From positions 124,001 through 188,000 of the forward strand of contig NZ_MVOL01000003.1 of assembly GCF_002018875.1 (NCBI RefSeq): a stretch of DNA of 64,000 bases, read 5' to 3'. The translations under genes and the position numbers were made by a program. Below, piece by piece: positions 1 through 7,179 of the stretch. Every line of letters starts with the position of its first letter. Position 1 is the stretch's first letter. The notes beneath the pieces were generated by a model. The model was given only the letters and a program-made list of their open reading frames with translations. It did no database searches and was not told where the DNA came from. The stretch comes from Pseudomonas sp. MF4836. GTDB lineage: Bacteria; Pseudomonadota; Gammaproteobacteria; Pseudomonadales; Pseudomonadaceae.

Positions 1-1367
1 CCCTCGAGGCCAGCGCCGAAACCCAGCCAATCTCGACCCGCGACTTGCTGCGCCTGCTTTCGCACCTGCAGCAATATGTGCCGGCCGGCGCCCAGGATGA
101 CTTCGACCTGCGCAATCAGCTTGAGCAATTGCTCACTCGGGTCAGCGTCAAGAGTGGTAAATCGCGGGTGGTCGGGGTGGCCGATGAGGATGTGATCAAC
201 CTGATCGCCATGCTTTTCGAGTTCATTCTCGACGACCGCACCGTGCCGGACTCGCTCAAGGCATTGATCGGCCGCCTGCAGATCCCGATGCTCAAGGTCG
301 CGGTGCTGGATAAGAGCTTCTTCAGCCGTGGCTCCCACCCGGCCCGGCGCCTGCTCAATGAAATTGCTGCGGCCGCCCTGGGCTGGGGCGCCTGCGACGA
401 TTACCAGCGCGACAGCCTGTACCTGCGGATCGAGCAGGTGGTGCAACGGCTGCTGAATGATTTTGTCGATGATCCGGCGATTTTCTCCGAGTTGCTCGCG
501 GACTTCCTGGCCTTTACCGCCGATGAGCGGCGCCGCAGCGAACTGCTCGAACAGCGCACCCGCGATGCCGAAGAAGGGCGGGCCAAGGCCGAGCTGGCGC
601 GTCGGCGCGTTGAACAGGTGCTGAACCACGGCTTGCTGGGCAAGGTATTGCCCCAGGTGGTGGTGGAGTTTGTGCAGCAGGCCTGGAGCAAGGTGCTGTT
701 GCTGACCTGCCTCAAGCACGGCGAGCAGTCGTCCGAGTGGCAAGCCGCCGTGCAGACCATGGAAGAGCTGGTGTGGAGCGTTGAGCGCCACGATGAGCCC
801 GATGCCGCCCTGCAACTGCTGAACCTGGTGCCGGGGTTGCTCAAGGGGCTGCGAGACGGACTGAGCAGCGCCGCATTCGATCCTTTTGCCACCAGTGAGT
901 TTTTCAGCCAGCTGGAAGTCTTGCACCTTCAGGTTTTCGAGCGCCTGACCCCAAACCCCGAGCCCCGGGTTGTGGCCCTCGAAACCCAGGCACCAGCGAT
1001 GGTTGCGGTGGAGCAGGAAATAGTCCTGGCGTCGGCCGAAGAGGGCCCCCTGGAAGCCGCGCCCGTGGCCCTGGCCGCCAACGACACCAGCCTGCTGCTG
1101 GTGGACCAGTTGCGCCTGGGTGCCTGGGTCGAGTTTCAGGAAGACGAGGAAAACACTGTGCGCTGCAAATTGGCGGCCATCGTCCAGCCCGGCGCCAAGT
1201 ACATCTTCGTCAATCGCACCGGGATGAAGGTCCTGGAACGCACCCGCATGGGCCTGGCCCTTGAGTTTCACCGCGCTGCCGTGCGCACCCTCGACGATAC
1301 CTTGCTGTTCGACCGGGCCCTGGAATCGGTGATCGACAACCTGCAGCGCCTCAATCGCGGCAAGTGA
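1..1367 (+). CDS. DUF1631 family protein, 5'-truncated by the window edge
   Basis: The reading frame is open from the first bases of the window, so the start codon lies upstream and only the last roughly 455 residues are seen. The middle part is helical and charged, with an Arg/Glu-rich stretch around 540-610 that looks like a coiled coil. The last ~90 residues (from about 1110) form a compact segment with LRLGAWVEFQ and KYIFVNRTGMKVLE, which I recognise as the PilZ-like C-terminal end of Pseudomonas DUF1631 proteins. The biochemical role of the family is not established; a link to cyclic-di-GMP is only suggested by the PilZ-like fold. ampD follows 63 bases later on the same strand, in the order remembered from P. 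aeruginosa. Confidence 0.8.
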   Translation, partial: LEASAETQPISTRDLLRLLSHLQQYVPAGAQDDFDLRNQLEQLLTRVSVKSGKSRVVGVADEDVINLIAMLFEFILDDRTVPDSLKALIGRLQIPMLKVAVLDKSFFSRGSHPARRLLNEIAAAALGWGACDDYQRDSLYLRIEQVVQRLLNDFVDDPAIFSELLADFLAFTADERRRSELLEQRTRDAEEGRAKAELARRRVEQVLNHGLLGKVLPQVVVEFVQQAWSKVLLLTCLKHGEQSSEWQAAVQTMEELVWSVERHDEPDAALQLLNLVPGLLKGLRDGLSSAAFDPFATSEFFSQLEVLHLQVFERLTPNPEPRVVALETQAPAMVAVEQEIVLASAEEGPLEAAPVALAANDTSLLLVDQLRLGAWVEFQEDEENTVRCKLAAIVQPGAKYIFVNRTGMKVLERTRMGLALEFHRAAVRTLDDTLLFDRALESVIDNLQRLNRGK

Positions 1368-1430
1368 TCGCAACCTGGGCCTGGATCGCGGCATACTGAG
1401 CCACCCAAGGCTCTAGTTGAAGGAATCTGT

Positions 1431-1991
1431 ATGCAGTTGGACCCTGCCAGTGGTTGGTGTCACGGCGTGCGCCATTGCCCGTCGCCCAACTTCAATCTGC
1501 GCCCTTGCGATGAAATTTCCCTGCTGGTGATTCACAACATCAGCCTGCCTCCAGGGCAGTTTGCTACCGGCAAAGTGCAGGAATTCTTTCAAAACCGTCT
1601 GGATGTCACCGAACACCCTTATTTTTCCGGGATCGCCGAGCTGCGGGTGTCTGCGCATTTCCTGATCGAGCGTGATGGCAGCGTGACCCAGTTTGTCTCG
1701 TGCCTGGATCGCGCCTGGCATGCCGGAGTGTCCTGTTTCGAGGGGCGCGAGACCTGCAACGACTTTTCCCTGGGCATTGAACTGGAGGGCACAGACGAGT
1801 TGCCGTTCACCGATGCCCAGTACCACTCGCTGATTGCCCTGACCCGGCAGTTACAGGCTGTATACAGCGCTATCACCGTGCAGCGGATTTGCGGTCATAG
1901 CGATATCGCCCCGGGGCGCAAGACCGACCCGGGACCAGGTTTTGACTGGGCGCGCTATCGCGCAGCCCTGGAAAGGGGGGACGCACAATGA
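1431..1991 (+). CDS. ampD: AmpD, 1,6-anhydro-N-acetylmuramyl-L-alanine amidase
   Basis: This cytoplasmic zinc amidase removes the stem peptide from anhydro-muropeptides during peptidoglycan recycling; loss of AmpD normally derepresses AmpC beta-lactamase. The 186-aa product has the family length and no signal peptide. Zinc ligands can be placed at His35 (LLVIHNISLP) and in the C-terminal GHSDIAPGRKTDPGP motif, which holds the second His and the Asp. The ATG follows AAGGA about 7 bases upstream. The stop overlaps the ampE start (ATGA), so the two genes are translationally coupled. Confidence 0.95.
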   Translation: MQLDPASGWCHGVRHCPSPNFNLRPCDEISLLVIHNISLPPGQFATGKVQEFFQNRLDVTEHPYFSGIAELRVSAHFLIERDGSVTQFVSCLDRAWHAGVSCFEGRETCNDFSLGIELEGTDELPFTDAQYHSLIALTRQLQAVYSAITVQRICGHSDIAPGRKTDPGPGFDWARYRAALERGDAQ

Positions 1992-2824
1992 GTTTTCTGG
2001 TGTTGCTGCTGGCTGTCTGGGTCGAGAAGTTTTCCGCCCTGCGTCATCGCGTGCAGCGCGACGGTGCCTGGCTCGGGGAACTTGCCCGGTTGCAAGCCAG
2101 CCCGCGGTTGGGCAATCGGCCCTGGTTGATCCTCACGTTCCTGGTGCTGTTGCCGGCAATCCTGCTGGGCATGCTGCTGTGGGTACTGGAGCCGGTGGCC
2201 TATGGCTTGCTGGCGCTGCCGGTGCATTTGCTGGTGGTGATCTACAGCCTGGGGCGTGGCGATCTGCTGGGGGGGCTCGGACCGTTTCGCGATGCCTGGC
2301 GCCGCGAAGACCTGCAGGCCGCGGCCCATGTCGCCCAGCGTGACCTGGGGATCTGCGCCGACAGCGGTGAGCAGTTGCTGGAGCGGGTGCAAGGGCATTT
2401 GCTGTGGCAGGCCTATCAAAGCTTCTTCGCGGTGATTTTCTGGTACTTCCTGCTGGGGCCGGTGGCGGCTTTGAGTTATCGGCTGCTGGCCCTGGCCGCC
2501 GAGCACGGCACGACGCCAGCCCTGGTGGAGCGCGCTGGGCAACTGCGGCATGCCTTCGACTGGCTTCCGGTGCGTTTGCTGGCGGCGAGCTTTGCCCTGG
2601 TCGGCAACTTTGTCGCGGTCAGCCGGGTGATGCTGCATGAGCTGCTGAACTGGAACATCAGCGCTGCACAGTTGGTGGAAAAGGTCGGCCTGGTGGCCGG
2701 CGAAATTCCCGCTCCGGTGGCGGGCGCCGATGGCGTCAATAGCCTGGACCAGCTCTGGGAGTTGCTGCTGCGCGCGGCGCTGCTGTGGTACGCAGGCTTT
2801 GCCCTGTGGACCGTGCTGGGCTGA
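1988..2824 (+). CDS. ampE: AmpE, inner-membrane regulatory protein
   Basis: The 278-aa integral membrane protein shares a 4-base overlap with ampD, the usual ampDE arrangement. Hydrophobic segments occur near residues 1-12, 45-90 (FLVLLPAILLGMLLWVLEPV), 145-170, 195-215 and the C-terminal end (ALLWYAGFALWTVLG). AmpE has been proposed to act as a membrane sensor in AmpC induction, but its biochemical activity is unresolved. Family placement rests on synteny and the membrane pattern and is secure. Confidence 0.92.
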   Translation: MSFLVLLLAVWVEKFSALRHRVQRDGAWLGELARLQASPRLGNRPWLILTFLVLLPAILLGMLLWVLEPVAYGLLALPVHLLVVIYSLGRGDLLGGLGPFRDAWRREDLQAAAHVAQRDLGICADSGEQLLERVQGHLLWQAYQSFFAVIFWYFLLGPVAALSYRLLALAAEHGTTPALVERAGQLRHAFDWLPVRLLAASFALVGNFVAVSRVMLHELLNWNISAAQLVEKVGLVAGEIPAPVAGADGVNSLDQLWELLLRAALLWYAGFALWTVLG

Positions 2825-2926
2825 TTGACCCGGGGCGGGGCTGCCCGCCAGCCCTGACCCGATCCCCGCCTCAAACCCTTCTCGCATCCCCCAGTACCCG
2901 CGCCGGTTTCCCGCGGGCGGTTAACT

Positions 2927-2953
2927 TTAAGTTACAAACCCTTTCGCCGATTT
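2927..2953 (+). promoter_or_regulatory. Sigma-28 (FliA) type promoter of the chemoreceptor gene
   Basis: TTAAGTTA (2927-2934), an 11-base spacer and GCCGATTT (2946-2953) fit the FliA consensus TAAAGTTT-N11-GCCGATAA at 6/8 and 6/8 positions with exact spacing. It lies 90 bases upstream of a methyl-accepting chemotaxis gene, the kind of gene FliA normally transcribes. Not tested experimentally. Confidence 0.6.
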
Positions 2954-3042
2954 GAGCTATACAGACGTGACGCTCAATAGTGGCACTCTGACCCTTTTGC
3001 GCGGCTGCCCATAACAATAAAAAGCCCGAAGGGAGACTACTT

Positions 3043-5073
3043 TTGAAGAGTTTGCTCTATCCCGCCGTCGCACTGATGAACCGCCTGAGCTTCGGCATGA
3101 AGTTCAGCCTGATCAGCGTGTTGTTCTTCCTGCCGATGCTGGTCACCAACTTCTACCTGGTGCGCGATTCCTATCGAGAGTTCCAGGGCACCCAGGTCGA
3201 GCTGCAAAGCCTCGACCTGCTGGGCAGCAGCCTGACCTTGCGGCGCGACCTGGAAACCCTGAACAACCTGGTGCAGATCAACGCCACCCTCGGCCAGTCC
3301 GCCAAGGGCGGCGATACCGAGAGCAAGATCAGCGCCCTGGAGCGCACCGTGCTCGAACGCCTGCAAGGCTTGCGTGCGGTGGCGGTCGATCCGGAGCAGA
3401 TCGGGGTATTCGACGCCAAGCGCGATGAAATGATCGCGGCCTTCAAGGTCCAGCAAAGCGAGAGCTCGCTGCAGAGTAAAAGTGCGTTGATCGGCAAGCT
3501 GCTGGGCAGCGCGCAAATCTTCAGCCAGATCATCGCCAGCCAATCGGGCCTGAGCCGGGATGGGCAGAGTGATATCCGCCAATTGAGCGAACTGGTGACC
3601 AGCGTCACCCCGCAGATCACCCAGACCCTGGGCGAGGGGCGGGCGATGGGTGCCTACTCCCTGGGCCAGGGCTTTCTCAACTCCTCGGCCAGCACCCGCT
3701 TCGACGAGTTGCTGGTGCAGATTGAAAAACTCCAGGCCGAGTACGGCCTCAAGCTGCAAGACGCCCTGGGGTCGAGCAAGGCCGCCCACAGCGCGCTGGA
3801 CGGCCTGGCCAGCGCCAGTAAAAGCAGCCTGAAACAGGCCAGTGAGCTGTTCGAGGAAAAGGTGGTGATGGCCGACACCCTCGACACGCCGTGGCAGGGC
3901 TTTTACGACCAGGTCAGCGGCCTGATGGATCAGACCTACCAGCTCAACGAAGCGACCCTGAAGTTTCTCGGCGTCGAACTGCAACAGCGCCTGGGACAGA
4001 ACCGCAGCCACATGGTGCTGCTGGTGGCGGCCCTGGCCGGGGTGTTTTTGCTGATTGTCTACCTGTACGGCGGTTTCTACGCCTCGACCCGGACCACCCT
4101 CCGGCGCCTGGGGGCGGTGATGGACAAGGTCGCGGCGGGGGACATGACGGTCAGTTTCACCGCCCACAGCCGCGATGAGCTGGGGGAGCTGGGCAAAGTG
4201 TTCAACGGCACCGTGGCCAAGATCCACGATCTGATCGAGCTGGTGGGGCAGACCGTGGGCGAAGTCGAGCGCCAGGCCGGGCAAGTCGAGAGCGTGTCGG
4301 CGCAAAGCAACCAGGCGGTGGCCGGGCAGCGCAGCCAGATCGAACAGGTGGCCACGGCGATGAACCAGATGTCGGCCACCGCCCAGGAAGTGGCCCGCAG
4401 CGCAGCGGCGGCGGTCAGCAGTGCCCACAGCGTCAACGACGAGACCATCAATGGTCGAGGCCTGGTGGAATCGCAGCAGGACAGCATCGCCCTGCTTGCG
4501 GGGGAGATCGACCAGTCGGTGCGGGTGATCAACCAGCTGGCCAGTGACAGCCAGTCCATCAGCCGAGTCCTGGAAGTGATCAAGAGCATCGCCGAACAGA
4601 CCAACCTGCTGGCGCTCAATGCCGCCATCGAGGCTGCTCGGGCCGGCGAGCAGGGGCGTGGTTTTGCGGTGGTGGCCGACGAGGTGCGGACCCTGGCCAA
4701 GCGCACCCAGCAATCCACCGAGGAAATCGACCAGATGATCGCCAAGCTGCATGGCGGCGTGGGCGCAGCGGTCAAGGCCATGGGCGTCAGCCATGAAATG
4801 GCCAGCGGCACCGTGGGGCAGTCGGAAAAGGTCCAGCAGGCCCTGGAGAACATTCTTGGCGCGGTGGGCATGATCGTCGACCAGAACCAGCAGATTGCCG
4901 CAGCGGTTGAGCAGCAGACCGCCGTGGCCCACGACATCGATCAGAACATTGTCGAAATCAACCGGGCCGGAGAGCGCACCGCCGAAGGTGCACACCAGAC
5001 CGAAGACGCCAGCCGCCGGTTGTCGGCGCAGGTGGTGCAGCTAAAGCAACTGATCAGCGCGTTTCGCGTCTGA
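3043..5073 (+). CDS. Methyl-accepting chemotaxis protein
   Basis: A 676-aa transmembrane chemoreceptor. TM1 lies near residues 19-41 and TM2 near 324-347, enclosing a periplasmic helical sensing domain of about 280 residues. HAMP follows at ~348-400. The cytoplasmic signalling domain has the conserved hairpin tip around residues 516-550 (IAEQTNLLALNAAIEAARAG) that contacts CheA/CheW. The start is a TTG with AAGGGAGA about 8 bases upstream; no ATG fits better. AACAATAA at 3013-3020, just before the ribosome-binding site, resembles a Crc/Hfq CA motif. The gene sits after ampDE, as in P. aeruginosa (PA4520 in my memory). The ligand cannot be told from sequence. Confidence 0.93.
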   Translation: MKSLLYPAVALMNRLSFGMKFSLISVLFFLPMLVTNFYLVRDSYREFQGTQVELQSLDLLGSSLTLRRDLETLNNLVQINATLGQSAKGGDTESKISALERTVLERLQGLRAVAVDPEQIGVFDAKRDEMIAAFKVQQSESSLQSKSALIGKLLGSAQIFSQIIASQSGLSRDGQSDIRQLSELVTSVTPQITQTLGEGRAMGAYSLGQGFLNSSASTRFDELLVQIEKLQAEYGLKLQDALGSSKAAHSALDGLASASKSSLKQASELFEEKVVMADTLDTPWQGFYDQVSGLMDQTYQLNEATLKFLGVELQQRLGQNRSHMVLLVAALAGVFLLIVYLYGGFYASTRTTLRRLGAVMDKVAAGDMTVSFTAHSRDELGELGKVFNGTVAKIHDLIELVGQTVGEVERQAGQVESVSAQSNQAVAGQRSQIEQVATAMNQMSATAQEVARSAAAAVSSAHSVNDETINGRGLVESQQDSIALLAGEIDQSVRVINQLASDSQSISRVLEVIKSIAEQTNLLALNAAIEAARAGEQGRGFAVVADEVRTLAKRTQQSTEEIDQMIAKLHGGVGAAVKAMGVSHEMASGTVGQSEKVQQALENILGAVGMIVDQNQQIAAAVEQQTAVAHDIDQNIVEINRAGERTAEGAHQTEDASRRLSAQVVQLKQLISAFRV

Positions 5074-5094
5074 CGGCCGCTACCGCCGGCCACT

Positions 5095-5880
5095 TCAGGC
5101 GGGTGGCCAGTTGAACAGCTCGCAGGCGTTGGCCGTGCTCGCAGCGGCCAGTTGTTCGGCGCTCAGGCCCATGATCTGCGCCAGGGCGGCGCAAATGGCC
5201 GGCAGGTGTTGCGGGCTGTTGCGCTGGCCGGGGTACATGGCCGGCGCCATGTCCGGTGAGTCGGTCTCCAGCACCAGCGCTTCCAGCGGCAAATCGGCCA
5301 GCACCTTGTGCATGCGCAGGGCCTGGGGCCAGGTCGCGGCGCCGCCGAGGCCCAACTTGAACCCCAGCTTGATGTATTCCCGGGCTTCCTCGCGGCTGCC
5401 GGCGAACGCGTGGATGATCCCCGCGCGCTTGAGCTTGAAGCGCTTGAGCGTGGCAATCACCGCAGCATGGCTGCGCCGTACATGGAGCAGGGCCGGGAGC
5501 TGGAAGTCGGCCGCCAGTTGCAGTTGCGCCTCGAACAGCTGCTGCTGACGCGGGCGGTCCAGGTGTTCAAGAAAGTAATCCAGGCCGATCTCACCCACCG
5601 CACACACCTGCCGATGGCCGGCCAGGCGTGCCAGCCAGTCACCGAGTTGAGTGAGGTCGGCGGGCTGGTGCTGATCGAGGTACACCGGGTGCAGGCCGAA
5701 GGCGGCGTACAGCTCGCGGTCGCCTTGCACCAGGTCCCAGATCCGCTGCCAGTTGTCCTGATACACCCCCAGCAGCACCATGCGCCGCACCCCGAGGGCG
5801 CGGCTGTCGGCCAGCAACGCCGTACGGTCGGCGTCGAAGTCCGGGAAGTCGAGGTGGGTGTGGGTGTCGATCAGCTCCAC
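5095..5880 (-). CDS. TatD-family metal-dependent deoxyribonuclease
   Basis: A TIM-barrel amidohydrolase-like nuclease of 261 aa, the usual TatD length. The N-terminal metal site THTHLDF is present at residues 5-11, followed by VGEIGLDYF, LLHVRRSHA, IIHAFAGSREEA and VLETDSPDMAP, which supply the remaining metal ligands in order. I chose the GTG at 5880 because homology begins at VELIDTHTH. It lies two bases after the cra stop, so the two genes are co-transcribed. The open frame continues about 110 codons upstream, but that stretch is antisense-like and overlaps cra. The family includes 3'-5' DNA exonucleases; which paralogue this is cannot be settled here. Confidence 0.9.
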   Translation of the reverse strand: MELIDTHTHLDFPDFDADRTALLADSRALGVRRMVLLGVYQDNWQRIWDLVQGDRELYAAFGLHPVYLDQHQPADLTQLGDWLARLAGHRQVCAVGEIGLDYFLEHLDRPRQQQLFEAQLQLAADFQLPALLHVRRSHAAVIATLKRFKLKRAGIIHAFAGSREEAREYIKLGFKLGLGGAATWPQALRMHKVLADLPLEALVLETDSPDMAPAMYPGQRNSPQHLPAICAALAQIMGLSAEQLAAASTANACELFNWPPA

Positions 5881-5882
5881 GT

Positions 5883-6878
5883 TCAGGCCTCGTGAATACG
5901 CTGCTTGAAGGTCCGGGGGATGGCGTGCACGCCAGGCTGGTAATGGGCTTGCTCGACGGCGGCCAGGGCCAGTTGCAGGGCCTGGTCGGCAATCAGCTGA
6001 TGCTGCTGGGCCATGGCATTGACCGGCAGTGGCAGGAAGTCCAGCAACTGGGTGTCGCCGAAGGTCCCCAGGCGCAGTGGCCGCGATTTGAGCGGGAAGT
6101 CGTGCAGGGCATCGAACACCCCCTGCAACAGCACATAAGAAGTCGTGACCAGCGCATCCGGCAGATGCCCCAGGCGCTGCAACAGCTCTTGCATCAATTG
6201 CCGGCCGCAATCGCGACTGAAGGCCTCGCCATGCTCCACCAGCACCTCGCCGGCGAAGCCCGCCAGCGCCTGCTGGAAGCCCGCGCGACGGTCCTGGCTG
6301 ATGCTCAGCTCGGGGCGTGCGCCGATCAGCACGATCTGCTTGGGCTGGGGCTGCAACAGGCTGCGGGTCAATTGCAGGCTGGCCTGCTGATCGTCGCTGA
6401 TCACCGAGCAGAACAGCTCGGGCTGCATCACCCGGTCGATGGCAATGATCGGCAGGCCCTGGGCTTGCAGGGTGCGGTAGCTGTCATCGTCGGCGGGCAG
6501 GCAACTGGCGACGAACAGGGCGTCGCAACGCCGTGCGCGAAACAGCTGCAGCAGTTGCCGCTCGCTGTCCGGGGCATCGTCGGAGCTGGCGATCAGCAAC
6601 TGATAACCACGGGCGCGGGCGCCTTGTTCCAGCAGCTTGGCGATCCGCGCGTAACTGGGGTTTTCCAGGTCCGGCAGGATAAACCCGAGGGTGCGCGTGC
6701 GTCGGCTGCGCAGCCCGGCGGCCTGGGGGTTGGGGGTAAAGCCATGCTCTTCGACCACCGCGCGCACCCGCTCGACGGTGGCGTTGCTGATGCGTTGCTG
6801 TTCGGCTTTGCCGTTGATGACGTAGCTGGCGGTTGTCACCGACACACCGGCCAGCCTGGCTATATCACTGAGTTTCAA
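5883..6878 (-). CDS. cra: Cra/FruR, LacI-family fructose repressor
   Basis: A 331-aa LacI/GalR regulator. The N-terminal helix-turn-helix reads KLSDIARLAGVSVTTASYVI, followed by the hinge LRSRRTRTLGFILPD and a periplasmic-binding-like effector domain. In P. putida, Cra binds fructose-1-phosphate and releases the fruBKA promoter. I chose the TTG at 6878: it precedes KLSDIARL directly, has AAGGAAA about 8 bases upstream and gives the length known for P. putida Cra. A longer frame up to 7019 would run through the operator. It is divergent from fruB, with a consensus operator in the shared region, and sits upstream of the TatD gene. Confidence 0.93.
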   Translation of the reverse strand: MKLSDIARLAGVSVTTASYVINGKAEQQRISNATVERVRAVVEEHGFTPNPQAAGLRSRRTRTLGFILPDLENPSYARIAKLLEQGARARGYQLLIASSDDAPDSERQLLQLFRARRCDALFVASCLPADDDSYRTLQAQGLPIIAIDRVMQPELFCSVISDDQQASLQLTRSLLQPQPKQIVLIGARPELSISQDRRAGFQQALAGFAGEVLVEHGEAFSRDCGRQLMQELLQRLGHLPDALVTTSYVLLQGVFDALHDFPLKSRPLRLGTFGDTQLLDFLPLPVNAMAQQHQLIADQALQLALAAVEQAHYQPGVHAIPRTFKQRIHEA

Positions 6879-7025
6879 CCCGGGATTTCCTTGTTTTTTT
6901 GGTGCTTGCCGGACATTTTCGTCAATCCTACCCGATAAGGGCAGGCGACCATTGTCGCAACATGCATTCGACCGGTAGGGCTTCAAGGATGAGAGATTAT
7001 CGAGTAACGTGCCAAACATTCTAGA

Positions 7026-7037
7026 TTAAACGTTTCA
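7026..7037. promoter_or_regulatory. Cra operator
   Basis: TTAAACGTTTCA matches exactly the operator I recall being reported for Cra upstream of fruB in P. putida. It lies 142 bases before the fruB ATG and 147 bases before the cra start, so it could serve both repression of fruBKA and autoregulation. Confidence 0.85.
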
Positions 7038-7179
7038 GCAAGCGTATTTTCTAGGCTTGAAGAAACGGCTGGAGGGCCTGCCAAGCACCCTCGGCCGTTT
7101 GCGACAGCAAACACGCCTAAGCTTTGATTCATTCAAAACAATACCTAGCGCCGCCCCCCTGCGCTAAATAGGAGAAAGC

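Noticed and set aside
3037..4995. Long antisense open frame opposite the chemoreceptor gene
   Set aside because: It is the GC-rich shadow of the MCP reading frame; its translation is rich in His, Gln and Gly without domains.
5881..6210. N-terminal extension of the TatD-family protein
   Set aside because: The extra residues overlap cra out of frame and are not TatD-like; GTG 5880 starts exactly at the conserved motif.
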